Shown: positions 47,152 through 55,885 of the stretch, piece by piece
Numbering within the stretch: position 1 is the stretch's first letter
How the letters are laid out: each line of letters opens with the position of its first letter
NCBI RefSeq assembly: GCF_001742165.1
Contig: NZ_CP016444.1
Span: 1,178,001 to 1,242,000, forward strand
Direction of reading: 5' to 3'
DNA length: 64,000 bases
Source of the DNA: Burkholderia stabilis
GTDB taxonomy: Bacteria > Pseudomonadota > Gammaproteobacteria > Burkholderiales > Burkholderiaceae
Position numbers and translations under genes: made by a program
Notes under the pieces: model-generated
The model's database searches: none
Seen by the model: the letters and a program-made list of their open reading frames with translations, nothing else
Told to the model about the DNA's origin: nothing

Positions 47152-49197
47152 TCATTCCTTGTTGCGGATCAGCATTTCGCCGAAGCGGCCCACCGTCGCG
47201 GTCTGGCGCGCGCCGATGTGCGTGGTCGACAAGCCTTCATTGACGACGGCCGGGCCGTCGATCACGTCGCCGCGACGCAGCGCATCGCGGTGATAGACGG
47301 CCGCGTCCTGGCGCCCTTCGCCGCTCGCGTCGGACAGGTCGCCGAGGTAGCGCAGCGTCGTGCGGCCCGCCGGGCGCAGCGGTTCGGCGCCGCGCGCCGG
47401 CAGCTCCGGATAGGCGACCTTCGGCGTCTCGAGCACGGCGCGCACGCGGAACGTCACGCCCTGCACCGGGAAAGCTTCGAAGCGGTTGCCCGAGCGCGTC
47501 TCGTAGCTGTGGTGGAACGCGGCGATCATGGTGTCGATCGCGGCCGCGTCGATCGTGCCGTTCGGCGCGGGCACGAACGGCGTCTCCCAGCTCTGGCCGG
47601 CCAGGCGCGCGTCGAAGCTGCGCTCGAAGGTGACGCGTGCGCCCGCATCGAGCCCTTCGCGCAGCTGCGCTTCCATCGTTGCGTAGAGCGCGTCGACCTG
47701 CGGCGCGAGTTCCGCCGAGAGGATCGCGTAGTGACTGCGGCTCGCGGTGAACACCTGGTCGGCCGACAGCAACCCGAGCGCCGAGAACAAACCGGGATTC
47801 GGCGGCACGATCACCTGCTTGCACTTGAGCGTGTCGAGCACGCCCGGCAACAGCATCGGCCCGGCCGCGCCGTACGCCATCAGGCTGTAATCGCGCGGAT
47901 CGATGCCGTTCTTGATCGCGACGTTGAGCAGCCCTTCGGCGATGTTGTGGATCGCGATCTCGTACGCGTAGCGCACGCGCTGGGCCAGCGTGAATCCCGT
48001 GTCGAGATGCTCGAAAGCCTGCCGCGACAGCGCGCGGTCGAGCTTGATCGCGCCGTTCGCGAAGCCGTGCTCGTCGATCACGCCGATCATCAGGAAGGTG
48101 TCGGTAGTGGTCGGCTGCGTGCCGCCGCGACCGTAGCAGGCCGGCCCCGGCGTCGAGCCGGCGCTCGCCGGCCCGACCTGGATCTCGCCGGCCGGCCCGA
48201 TCGCGACGATGCTGCCACCGCCCGCCCCGATCGCCGTGACGTCGATCGCGAGTGCGTTCACCACCATGTCGTGCTCGAGCTCGAACGACGTGTTGACGAA
48301 CGGCGCGCCGCCCGTGACCACGCTGATGTCGAGCGACGTGCCGCCGACGTCGGCGCACAGCAGGTTCGGCTCGCCGATCATCGCGCCGAAGTGCGCGCTG
48401 CCGATCGCGCCCGCCGACGGGCCGGAAAACACGATGCGGTACGGCTGCTCCATCGCGCGCCGCACCGGCACGAGCGTCGCCGCGCAGTCCGCGAAGTTCA
48501 GCTCGCCGCCGAAGCCCGCCGCCTTCAGGCCGTTCTCGAGTCGCTCGGTGTAGTCCGCGTAGATGATCTTCATGAAGGTGTCGATCACGGTCGTCGACGC
48601 ACGCGGGTACTCGCGCGCGAGCGGCGAAACCTCGCTCGAGATCGAACAGGCGACGTCGCCCAGCACGTCCCGCACGAGCGCCTTCAGACGGACTTCATGG
48701 GCGGGATTCAGGTACGAATTGAGCAGGCAGATCGACACGCCGGTCACGCCGCAACGCTTGAGCACTTCAAGCTCTTCGCGCGCCTGCGCTTCGTCGAGCG
48801 GGAACAGCACCGAGCCGTCGGCGAGCATCCGCTCGCGGATGCCGCGGCGCAGGTAGCGCGGCACCAGCGGGCGCGTCGCATCGCCAAAGCTGCGGCGCCA
48901 CCTCGGATCGAGGATCGCCGATGCGGGACGCCAGACGCGGCCCATGTCGAGAATGTCGCGATGGCCTTCGGTGGTCAGGAATCCGATCTTCGGCAGCCGG
49001 CGCGTGATGACGGCGTTCAGGCCGTGCGTGCTGGCGTGGTTGAACGCCGTGGCGTCGGCGACGTTCAATTCGCGCGCGCCGGCGAGAATCGGTTTCGTCA
49101 CGTCGTCATAGTCCGTCGAGATCTTCGCGGTCTCGATTCGACCGTCTCGCAGCGAGACCACGTCGGTAAACGTACCGCCTACATCGATAGCAATCAT
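47152..49197 (-). CDS. Hydantoinase A/oxoprolinase-type ATP-binding subunit
   Basis: HyuA-family protein of 681 residues of the ASKHA ATPase fold. The phosphate loops are IAIDVGGTFTDVV at the N-terminus and CADVGGTSLDIS near residue 285; GAGGGSIV and GSTPGPACYGRGG follow. It would activate a carbonyl or amide substrate by phosphorylation, with the HyuB-like subunit completing the reaction. An AGGAGAG site precedes the ATG. Middle gene of the operon 49431-45174. Confidence 0.92.
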   Translation of the reverse strand: MIAIDVGGTFTDVVSLRDGRIETAKISTDYDDVTKPILAGARELNVADATAFNHASTHGLNAVITRRLPKIGFLTTEGHRDILDMGRVWRPASAILDPRWRRSFGDATRPLVPRYLRRGIRERMLADGSVLFPLDEAQAREELEVLKRCGVTGVSICLLNSYLNPAHEVRLKALVRDVLGDVACSISSEVSPLAREYPRASTTVIDTFMKIIYADYTERLENGLKAAGFGGELNFADCAATLVPVRRAMEQPYRIVFSGPSAGAIGSAHFGAMIGEPNLLCADVGGTSLDISVVTGGAPFVNTSFELEHDMVVNALAIDVTAIGAGGGSIVAIGPAGEIQVGPASAGSTPGPACYGRGGTQPTTTDTFLMIGVIDEHGFANGAIKLDRALSRQAFEHLDTGFTLAQRVRYAYEIAIHNIAEGLLNVAIKNGIDPRDYSLMAYGAAGPMLLPGVLDTLKCKQVIVPPNPGLFSALGLLSADQVFTASRSHYAILSAELAPQVDALYATMEAQLREGLDAGARVTFERSFDARLAGQSWETPFVPAPNGTIDAAAIDTMIAAFHHSYETRSGNRFEAFPVQGVTFRVRAVLETPKVAYPELPARGAEPLRPAGRTTLRYLGDLSDASGEGRQDAAVYHRDALRRGDVIDGPAVVNEGLSTTHIGARQTATVGRFGEMLIRNKE

Positions 49198-49209
49198 CCG
49201 GTCTCTCTC

Positions 49210-49431
49210 CTACAGGGTGTCCGACAACAGGCGCAGCACGGGCCCGAGCCGGGACGCCGGCTCGCGCCGGATGGAATGCAGGCACGCCTGGCATTTGACG
49301 ACATCGAACCAGCCGCCCTCCGAATGCACCGGATAGCGCGCGAGCATCGTCGCGTCGCACGCGGGACAGGCACCGTCCACGGGCGTGCGTTCCAGGTGCA
49401 GCGCCTGGCTTGTCACGGTCGTTGAAGTCAT
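49210..49431 (-). CDS. Small zinc-ribbon subunit of the HyuA/HyuB-like enzyme
   Basis: Protein of 73 residues with two Cys pairs, A-C-P-A-C-D and K-C-Q-A-C-L, about 27 residues apart, which make a zinc ribbon. Its stop is 12 bases ahead of the HyuA-like gene, and it is the first gene of the operon. Small zinc-binding third subunits are known for acetone and acetophenone carboxylases but not for hydantoinases, which is why a carboxylase-like complex is suspected. ATG 49431 was taken; the frame is open further upstream (to 49611) but that part is basic and low in information. Confidence 0.7.
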   Translation of the reverse strand: MTSTTVTSQALHLERTPVDGACPACDATMLARYPVHSEGGWFDVVKCQACLHSIRREPASRLGPVLRLLSDTL

Positions 49432-49921
49432 GGGGTCCTCGCCGGATGGCCGGCGGCCACGGCTCGATGCCGGGGCCGGCACGACACGCTGAATGTCATG
49501 GACATGTCTCCTGTCTGTTGTGATCGTTCTCGTCGCGTTCGCCTGTGCGAACCGACGAGACCGATGATAGGAAGCGCGTGCGCCGCCGCCCATCACCTTC
49601 CAGGGGGGCAAAGCGCCCGCATTGTTAAGCGGGACTTACATGTGTAGTAGCCGGGCGGTGCTTGTCGATCGCCGGTGCGGTTCCTACCATGGGACCTGAC
49701 AGCACGTGCATCGCCGATCGAGCGACCGCCGGCTGTCCGCGCCGCCCGCCCGGGCATACCAATGGGCCTCGTCGACTGCGCGAACCCAGCCTCGCCGCGC
49801 GACGCGCCGTCATACGCCGATCAAGCCGTATCCGTACTCGCGCCGTTATCCCGGCGAGCGTTGAAGAAGCCTTTGCGAGGGCGCGCACCGCGCCGTCACC
49901 CCCGTCACACTGGAGCAGTTC
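49432..49921. other. Divergent promoter region
   Basis: This 490-bp gap separates the carboxylase-like operon from the hydrolase gene at 49922. No gene is supported. A candidate promoter toward 49922 is TTGTTA (49622-49627), 17-bp spacer, TAGTAG (49645-49650), which is only a fair match. No clear operator was recognised. Confidence 0.4.
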
Positions 49922-50857
49922 ATGAGCACGAACCCGATCAAGACCGTCACCTACCCGAACCTTGGCTGGGACACGGCCGCCGACCTCTACTTCCCGCCGG
50001 GTTTCGACGAAGGCAAGCAGTATCCGGCCATCGTCAGCACGCACCCGATCGGCAGCTGCAAGGAGCAGACCGCCGGCAACATCTACGCGAAGGGGCTGGC
50101 CGAGGCAGGCTTCGTCGTGCTGGTGCACGACGCGAGCTTCCAGGGCGCGAGCGGCGGCCTGCCGCGCTTCATCGAAGATCCGTCGATCCGCGTGTCGGAC
50201 ATCCGCTTCGCGGTCGACTACCTGCAGTCGCTGCCGTATGTCGACGCGGGCCGTATCGGCGCGATCGGCGTCTGCGGCGGCGGCGCCTATACCGTGCATG
50301 CCGGCATCACCGATCACCGCATCAAGGCGCTGGTGTCGATCACCGGCGTGAACTACGGCCGACTGATCCGTGAAGGCTTCGCCAACTTCAAGCCGGTCGG
50401 GTTCCTCGAGAACATGGCCGCGATGCGTACCGCGGAAGCACAGGGCGGAGAGCGCCACGTCGCCAACCTGCTGCCCGAGTCCGTGGAAGCGGGCAAGCAG
50501 GCCGGCATCACCGACATCGACGTGCTCGAAGCCACCGAGTACTACAAGACCGCGCGCGGGCAGCAGCCGAACGGCGCCACCAGCCAGCTGATGTCGTTCA
50601 GCAGCGCGGCGATGGGCTGGGACGCGTTCCTGCACGCCGAAGTGCTACTGACCCAGCCGCTGCTGGTGGTGATCGGCGACAAGCCGGGCGGCTTCGGCGC
50701 GTATCGCGACGGCTGGGAGATCTACGATCGCGCGGCATCGAAGGACAAGCGGATCGTCGTGGCCGAAGGCTGGTCGCACTACGACCTGTACGACAAATCC
50801 GAACCGGTCGGCATCGCGATGAAGCAGGTCGTGCCGTTCTTCAAGGAAACCCTCTAA
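49922..50857 (+). CDS. Alpha/beta hydrolase, dienelactone-hydrolase-like (paralogue B)
   Basis: Hydrolase of 311 residues, the closest relative in the window of the enzyme at 1210 (shared HPIGSCKEQT, DASFQG, GWSHYDLYDK). The nucleophile elbow is G-V-C-G-G (Cys118); Asp lies in VVIGDKPGGFGAY and His286 in GWSHYD. TGGAG precedes the ATG. A strong terminator follows at 50929, so it is transcribed separately from the SDR genes behind it or reads through only partly. The substrate is probably a lactone or beta-keto ester-like intermediate, by analogy only. Confidence 0.87.
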   Translation: MSTNPIKTVTYPNLGWDTAADLYFPPGFDEGKQYPAIVSTHPIGSCKEQTAGNIYAKGLAEAGFVVLVHDASFQGASGGLPRFIEDPSIRVSDIRFAVDYLQSLPYVDAGRIGAIGVCGGGAYTVHAGITDHRIKALVSITGVNYGRLIREGFANFKPVGFLENMAAMRTAEAQGGERHVANLLPESVEAGKQAGITDIDVLEATEYYKTARGQQPNGATSQLMSFSSAAMGWDAFLHAEVLLTQPLLVVIGDKPGGFGAYRDGWEIYDRAASKDKRIVVAEGWSHYDLYDKSEPVGIAMKQVVPFFKETL

Positions 50858-50928
50858 GGCCTGTTCACGCCAATAACTGGCTTGCGCGGGCCCCAGGCGT
50901 CACGGCCAGCCGCGACGCCACTCACCGG

Positions 50929-50957
50929 ACGGGCGTGGCACACGCCCGTTTTCTTTT
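50929..50957 (+). terminator. Intrinsic terminator after the hydrolase gene
   Basis: Nine-bp stem ACGGGCGTG (50929-50937), loop gca, CACGCCCGT (50941-50949), followed by TTTCTTTT. A textbook rho-independent terminator only 20 bases upstream of the next ATG. Confidence 0.88.
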
Positions 50958-50978
50958 GACCAGACGAAACCCTCTCCC

Positions 50979-51752
50979 ATGAAATCACTGCTTTCCGGAA
51001 AGACCGCCATCATCACCGGCGCCAGCAAGGGCATCGGCCTCGCGACGGCGCAACTGTTCGCGCAGGAAGGCGCCAACGTCGTGCTGACCGCGCGCAAGCA
51101 GGCCGACCTGGACGCGGCCGTGAACGGCATCGTCGCGGCGGGCGGCAAGGCCATCGGCGTGCTGGCCGACTCGGCCGACCCGAGCGCGCCGAAGACGGTC
51201 TTCGCGCAGGCCATCGAAGCCTTCGGCCAGGTCGACATCCTGGTCAACAACGCCGGTTATGGCGACATGGTTTCCATCGAGGAGTGCTCGGACGAGCACT
51301 TCGACCAGGTCGTGCAGGTCAACTACGCGGGCGTGTTCCGCTTCTGCCGCGAGGCGATCCAGCACTATCTGCCGCGCAACGAAGGGGTGATCGTGAACGT
51401 CACGTCGATCAACGGCTCGTTGCCGGTCGGCGGCGTGGCCTACACGTCGACCAAGGGCGCGGTGAACACGATGACGACCAATATCGCGGTGCGCTTCTCG
51501 GGCACCGGCATCCGCTGCAACGCGGTGGCACCCGGCAATACGGACACGCCGATGGCCCAGGCCTGGGCGGCGGGCGAACTGCCGGGCGGCACGACGATGG
51601 TGGAGTACGCGGGCAAGTACGCGAACCAGGAACTGCCCTTCACCCAGCCGGACGACCAGGCCAACGCGATCCTCTATTTCGCCAGCGACCTGAGCCGGGC
51701 CGTGACCGGCCGCGTGCTGGTGGTCGACAACGGCGCCTATATCGGCGCATGA
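50979..51752 (+). CDS. SDR-family oxidoreductase
   Basis: Classical short-chain dehydrogenase of 257 residues: coenzyme loop TGASKGIG (about 13-20), N-N-A-G-Y near residue 90, catalytic Ser in NVTSING and Tyr/Lys in VAYTSTKGAVN, end block VTGRVLVVDNGAYIG. It reduces a keto group or oxidises an alcohol with NAD(P). The ATG has no clear ribosome site. It is followed after 97 bases by the NmrA-like gene, and then by a second SDR gene, making a three-gene reductase group between a hydrolase and an Old Yellow Enzyme. Confidence 0.92.
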   Translation: MKSLLSGKTAIITGASKGIGLATAQLFAQEGANVVLTARKQADLDAAVNGIVAAGGKAIGVLADSADPSAPKTVFAQAIEAFGQVDILVNNAGYGDMVSIEECSDEHFDQVVQVNYAGVFRFCREAIQHYLPRNEGVIVNVTSINGSLPVGGVAYTSTKGAVNTMTTNIAVRFSGTGIRCNAVAPGNTDTPMAQAWAAGELPGGTTMVEYAGKYANQELPFTQPDDQANAILYFASDLSRAVTGRVLVVDNGAYIGA

Positions 51753-51849
51753 CGGGCTCGGCCGGCGTGCCGGGAGATCGGGCGCGCCGCGTGCGCGCCG
51801 GCCCGCATGCTGGCCGACCTATCGCAATCATCGTAAAAGGAGTCATCTC

Positions 51850-52485
51850 GTGAAGCACGTTCTCATTCTGGGCGCCAACGGCCAGATCGCCCGCTGGGTG
51901 ATCGACGCACTCGCGGCCGACAGGAACATCAGTCAGACCTTGCTCGTGCGCAACCCCAAAAATCTCGGCGATACGCCGGCGAACGCGCGGGTCGTGACCG
52001 GCGACGTGCTCGACCGCGCGCTGCTGCTGAACACGGTGAAAGGGCAGGACATCGTCTACGCGAACCTGGCCGGCGCGAACCTCGACACGCAGGCGGCGAG
52101 CGTGATCGCGGCGATGCAGGCGGCAGGCGTCAAGCGCCTCGTCTTCGTGCTGTCGCTCGGCATCTACGACGAAGTGCCCGGCAAGTTCGGCGACTGGAAC
52201 AACGCGATCATCGGCGAAGACCTCAAGCCCTACCGCCGCTCGGCCGAGGCGATCGAGGCATCCGGCCTGCAATACACGATCCTGCGCCCGGCCTGGCTGA
52301 CGGACGAAGATGAAATCGACTACGAACTCACGGGCAGGAACGAACCGTTCAAGGGCACCGTGGTGTCGCGCAGGAGCGTGGGCGACCTGATCGTGCGGAT
52401 CGTCGCGTCGCCCGAATTGCACGTGGGCGAGAACCTCGGCGTCAACCAGCCCGGCAGCGACGGCGACAAGCCCTACTTCATGTAA
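51850..52485 (+). CDS. NmrA-like atypical SDR, NAD(P)H-binding (paralogue B)
   Basis: Rossmann-fold protein of 211 residues, exactly the length of its paralogue at 2317 and very similar along its whole length ([35 protein letters not shown] near the end). The start is GTG 51850 with AAGGAG eight bases upstream. In the second position of the coenzyme loop it has N where the paralogue has S. Function is as for the paralogue: a reductase or redox sensor. The repeated pairing with a dienelactone-hydrolase-like gene suggests joint work in one pathway. Confidence 0.87.
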   Translation: MKHVLILGANGQIARWVIDALAADRNISQTLLVRNPKNLGDTPANARVVTGDVLDRALLLNTVKGQDIVYANLAGANLDTQAASVIAAMQAAGVKRLVFVLSLGIYDEVPGKFGDWNNAIIGEDLKPYRRSAEAIEASGLQYTILRPAWLTDEDEIDYELTGRNEPFKGTVVSRRSVGDLIVRIVASPELHVGENLGVNQPGSDGDKPYFM

Positions 52486-52497
52486 GAGGTGACACGG

Positions 52498-53232
52498 ATG
52501 ATGTTGCAGGACCTGAACGGCAAGGTCGCCGTGATTACCGGCGCGTCGAGCGGCATCGGCGAAGCGGCCGCGCGCCTGCTCGTTGCCGAAGGCATGAAGG
52601 TCGTCCTGACCGCGCGCCGGAAGGAACGGATCGACACGCTCGCCGCCGAGCTGGGCGATGCGGCGCTGGCGGTGGCGGCGGACGTCTCCGACGCCGCCCA
52701 GGTCGCCGCGCTGTTCGACACCGTGCGCACGCATTTCGGCGGGCTCGATCTGTTGTTCAACAACGCGGGCATGGGCATCGCCGGCGCGTTCGAACACAGC
52801 TGGCCCGATGAATGGCGTACGCAAATCGACGCGAACCTGTACGGCATGCTGCATTGCACGCACGCGGCCATTCCGTTGATGAAGGGTCGCGCGGGCGCGA
52901 TGATTTCCACCGTGTCCAGCGTCGGCGGCAAGACGGGGGCACCGAACTGGGCCGTGTACTGCGCGACCAAGTTCGCGGTCGGCGGCTTTTGCGAAGGCTT
53001 GCGGCAGGAACTGGCCGGTGACGGCATCCGTGTGTCGCTGATCTACCCCGGCGCCGTGCATACCGAATGGGGGCACAACGTCCCGGCCGAAGCGATGCGC
53101 GCGCGCCGCGACGCGATCGGCGCATTGCTGCCCGACGACGTCGCCCGCGCGTTGATGTACAGCTTCGCGCAACCGCCGGGTGTGCTCGTCAATGAGCTCG
53201 AGATTCGCCCTAGCCTGCAGCTCACGCTGTAG
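52498..53232 (+). CDS. SDR-family oxidoreductase
   Basis: Classical short-chain dehydrogenase of 244 residues: TGASSGIG near residue 15, N-N-A-G near 88, catalytic Ser in STVSSVGG, Tyr and Lys in VYCATKFAV, and a C-terminal VNELEIRP typical of the group that includes serine/3-hydroxy-acid-type dehydrogenases. GAGG lies eight bases before ATG 52498; a GTG at 52489 and an ATG at 52501 are alternatives. The stop of the preceding gene is 12 bases upstream. Confidence 0.92.
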   Translation: MMLQDLNGKVAVITGASSGIGEAAARLLVAEGMKVVLTARRKERIDTLAAELGDAALAVAADVSDAAQVAALFDTVRTHFGGLDLLFNNAGMGIAGAFEHSWPDEWRTQIDANLYGMLHCTHAAIPLMKGRAGAMISTVSSVGGKTGAPNWAVYCATKFAVGGFCEGLRQELAGDGIRVSLIYPGAVHTEWGHNVPAEAMRARRDAIGALLPDDVARALMYSFAQPPGVLVNELEIRPSLQLTL

Positions 53233-53254
53233 GCGCCGCGGCCGCGCCGTGACC

Positions 53255-53288
53255 GATGCCGCCGCCGGATTGCCCCGCCGGCGGCATC
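53255..53288. terminator. Hairpin between convergent SDR and Old Yellow Enzyme genes
   Basis: Ten-bp perfect stem GATGCCGCCG (53255-53264) with 53279-53288 around a 14-base GC-rich loop. No T-run. Located in the 62-bp gap between convergent genes, so it can serve both. Confidence 0.6.
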
Positions 53289-53294
53289 GCTGCG

Positions 53295-54449
53295 TCAGGC
53301 GGCCGAACGCGCGTCGCGCTGCACCGGGAACCAGCCGTTCGTCGCGTCGATGACGCTCCACAGCTTGTCGGGAATCCCGAGCTGCGGTACGTCGACCGGA
53401 TTCAACTGCGTGCTGATCGCAGTGGCGTCGCCGCGCAGCGCATGCTCGACCCAGCCGGGGTTCATCACGAGCCCCTTGCCCACCGCCACCACCGACACGC
53501 CCAGCGCAAGCGCGGCTTCCGCCTGGGCCGGCGTCCTGATCGTGCCGGCCGCCATCAGCGGCACGCGGCCCTGCACGATGTCGGCGACGCGCTCGATCGT
53601 GCGGCGCTCGTCGCTCGCATCGAGCGGCTTCGCATTCAGCAGGTCCGTCAGCGACACGTGGATGTAGTCGATGCCCGCCACGATCAGGCGATCGATCAGC
53701 GTCAGCGTATCGCCGATGCGCAGCCCGTCCGCATCGGGTTCTTCCGGCGAAATCCGGTAACCGAGCACGAACGGACGATCCGCATGCAGCGCGATCACGC
53801 GCTTGAGTTCGGCAACCAGTGCAAGCGGGAAACGCATCCGGTTCTCGAGCGAGCCGCCCCATGCATCGGTGCGCTGATTGAAGCGCGGCGAGAAGAAATT
53901 CTGGATCAGGAAACCGTGTGCGCCGTGCAGCTCGACGCCGTCGAAACCGGCTTCGATCGCGCGTCGCGTGGTTTCGCCGAATGCGCGGATCATCTCGCCG
54001 ATTTCGTCGTGGGTCAGCGCGCGGCTCTCGAGTTCGCCGCTGTTGAACGGCCCGGGCGGCGCCTTCATCGCGCTCGCGCTGACGAGCACGCCATCCGGCA
54101 CCAGCGCCGGCACGGCCTTGTTGCCCGCGTGAAAGATCTGAAGGATCGCGGGCGCCCCGCCGCTTTTCGCGGCGTCCGCCAGCTTGCGCAGGCTCGGCAC
54201 GTAACGATCGTCGTGCGCGGCGAATTCGTCGGTGAAGCCGATGCCGCTTTCCGTTACGTGCGTGCAGCCGGTGAGCACCGCTCCGACGCCGTTCGCGCGG
54301 CGGCGGTAATACGCGAGTTCCTGATCGGACACGGTGCCGTCCGGATTCGACGACCAGGTGGTCATCGGCGCCATCAGCACGCGGTTGCGGAACGTGACGC
54401 CGTTCGGGAACGTAAGTGGCTGGAACAGCGTTGCAAAGGGTTGAGTCAT
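53295..54449 (-). CDS. Old Yellow Enzyme-family NADH:flavin oxidoreductase
   Basis: FMN-dependent ene-reductase-type TIM barrel of 384 residues. Family blocks are RNRVLMAPMTTW (N-terminal FMN loop), QIFHAGNKA, HGAHGFLIQNFFSP with the substrate-binding His pair, and NQRTDAWGGSLENRMRFP. AGGAAAC lies ahead of ATG 54449. It would reduce an activated C=C bond of an enone or related electrophile. It is divergent from the third hydrolase gene and shares with it the inverted repeat at 54639. Confidence 0.93.
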   Translation of the reverse strand: MTQPFATLFQPLTFPNGVTFRNRVLMAPMTTWSSNPDGTVSDQELAYYRRRANGVGAVLTGCTHVTESGIGFTDEFAAHDDRYVPSLRKLADAAKSGGAPAILQIFHAGNKAVPALVPDGVLVSASAMKAPPGPFNSGELESRALTHDEIGEMIRAFGETTRRAIEAGFDGVELHGAHGFLIQNFFSPRFNQRTDAWGGSLENRMRFPLALVAELKRVIALHADRPFVLGYRISPEEPDADGLRIGDTLTLIDRLIVAGIDYIHVSLTDLLNAKPLDASDERRTIERVADIVQGRVPLMAAGTIRTPAQAEAALALGVSVVAVGKGLVMNPGWVEHALRGDATAISTQLNPVDVPQLGIPDKLWSVIDATNGWFPVQRDARSAA

Positions 54450-54831
54450 GGTGTTTCCTGGTTGGCCGCCGCAGCGAGATGCGCTCGCCGCGCGGCATGA
54501 TGTGGAACGTGCGGCTTGACGCCGCAATGGCATGGCGCTCGCCTCGCCGGCAGCGGTTTCGCGGAACGCGACCCGGGCCGGTGGTCCGGCGGACCCTCCT
54601 ATCGTATGGCTCGATTGACATTACTCAAGCGCGCAAAACTGACATCAGTCGTATGTCAGCCTTAACAATCGCCCCGCCGGGCCACGCATCGCGGCGAAGC
54701 GGTTCCCCCTGCATCTGTAAAGACAGGCTTAACACTGAAGTCTTTTTTAGCCCATATATCCGCATCAATTTCTTGACTACCATGCATCACATCACCTCAC
54801 CTCGTTGCCACCTACCACCGGAGTTAGCGTC
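54450..54831. other. Divergent promoter region
   Basis: This 382-bp gap between the Old Yellow Enzyme gene and the third hydrolase gene contains no supported gene. It holds the CTGACAT inverted repeat and AT-rich DNA around 54720-54790, where the hydrolase promoter is likely. Confidence 0.5.
54616..54659. promoter_or_regulatory. Operator candidate CTGACAT-N7-ATGTCAG
   Basis: CTGACAT (54639-54645) and ATGTCAG (54653-54659) form a perfect 7-bp inverted repeat. A further TGACAT half-site lies at 54616-54621. The position between divergent oxidoreductase and hydrolase genes fits a shared regulator. The motif differs from the CTAAC palindromes near tetR, so another protein is expected to bind. 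Confidence 0.55.
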
Positions 54832-55746
54832 ATGCAGAAAGTCAACTTCAAGAACCTGAACGGCCAGGGCGTTACGATTGCCGCCGTGATCCATGTTCCC
54901 GCCGGTTTCGATTCGAACGCCAAGTACCCGGCCGTCGTCGTCGCACATCCGGGCGGCGGCGTAAAGGAACAGACGGCCGGTCTGTACGCGAAGAAACTCG
55001 CCGAAAACGGTCTCGTCGCGATCGCGTTCGATGCGTCGTATCAAGGCGAAAGCACCGGCGAGCCGCGCCAGCTCGAAAATCCGTATATCCGCACGGAAGA
55101 CGTCAGCGCGGTGGTCGACTACCTGACCACGCTGCCGTACGTCGACGCGGACCGGATCGGCGCGATGGGGATCTGCGCGGGCGGCGGCTACGCGGCCAAC
55201 GCGGCCATCAACGACCGCCGCATCAAGGCGCTCGGCACGGTCAGCGCGGTCAACATCGGTTCGATGTTCCGCAATGGCTGGGAAAACAACGTGAAGGATG
55301 CCGATGCGATCCCGTACATCGCACACGGTTCGCAGGCGCGCACCAGCGACGCGTCGGGCGCACAACTGGCCACGCTGCCGCTCGCGCCGATGCGCAAGGA
55401 AGATGCGCCGAACAAGGAACTGGAAGAAGCATGGGAGTACTACCATACGCCGCGCTGCGAACACCCGAATGCGCCCGGCTTCATGACCGCCCGCAGCCTC
55501 AACCAGATCATCACGTACGACGCGTATAACAAGGCCGAAGCGTTCCTCACGCAGCCGCTGCAGATCGTGGCCGGCAGCGTCGCGGGCAGCAAGTGGATGA
55601 GCGACGACCTGTTCGCCCGCGCGGCCAGCGCCGACAAGCGCTTCCACGTGGTCGAAGGCGCGAACCACATGTCGCTGTACGACGTCCCGCAATACGTCGA
55701 CGAAGCGGTTTCCGTGCTTGCGCCGTTCTTCCAGAACACGCTGTAA
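54832..55746 (+). CDS. Alpha/beta hydrolase, dienelactone-hydrolase-like (paralogue C, no acidic triad residue)
   Basis: Hydrolase-fold protein of 304 residues, more distant than paralogues A and B are from each other. The nucleophile elbow is G-I-C-A-G (Cys115) and His279 is kept (GANHMSLYD), but the Asp of the VVxGD block is replaced: the sequence reads IVAGSVAGS. An acidic residue elsewhere may take its place. ATG 54832 has GGAG eight bases upstream. It is a single-gene unit closed by the hairpin at 55801. Substrate unknown. Confidence 0.83.
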   Translation: MQKVNFKNLNGQGVTIAAVIHVPAGFDSNAKYPAVVVAHPGGGVKEQTAGLYAKKLAENGLVAIAFDASYQGESTGEPRQLENPYIRTEDVSAVVDYLTTLPYVDADRIGAMGICAGGGYAANAAINDRRIKALGTVSAVNIGSMFRNGWENNVKDADAIPYIAHGSQARTSDASGAQLATLPLAPMRKEDAPNKELEEAWEYYHTPRCEHPNAPGFMTARSLNQIITYDAYNKAEAFLTQPLQIVAGSVAGSKWMSDDLFARAASADKRFHVVEGANHMSLYDVPQYVDEAVSVLAPFFQNTL

Positions 55747-55799
55747 CGCGGCACGCGGCCGGTGCGCGCAACCGCGCACCGCGCTGACCGGACGGACAA

Positions 55800-55836
55800 C
55801 GAACGGATCGCCTGCTTTCCCGAGGCGATCCGTTCG
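55800..55836. terminator. Strong hairpin between hydrolase C gene and tetR
   Basis: Fourteen-bp perfect stem beginning CGAACGGATCGCCT (55800-55813) with 55823-55836, nine-base loop. A shorter hairpin GGTGCGCG-caac-CGCGCACC (55761-55780) precedes it. No T-run follows, but the position 50 bases after the stop fits termination. Confidence 0.65.
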
Positions 55837-55862
55837 CACATCCAAATCACCCTGACGCCAAC

Positions 55863-55876
55863 CTAACTACTGTTAG
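55863..55876. promoter_or_regulatory. TetR operator candidate at tetR
   Basis: CTAAC-tact-GTTAG, a perfect palindrome ten bases ahead of the tetR start. The 8-mer CTAACTAC is repeated at the lyase operon (56669). The position would block transcription or translation initiation of tetR itself, typical of autorepression. Confidence 0.6.
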
Positions 55877-55885
55877 TATGTCGGC

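Noticed and set aside
51640..54621. Open frame of 993 codons on the minus strand over SDR, NmrA-like and Old Yellow Enzyme genes
   Set aside because: Low-complexity antisense sequence; the plus-strand SDR motifs and the Old Yellow Enzyme frame are unambiguous.
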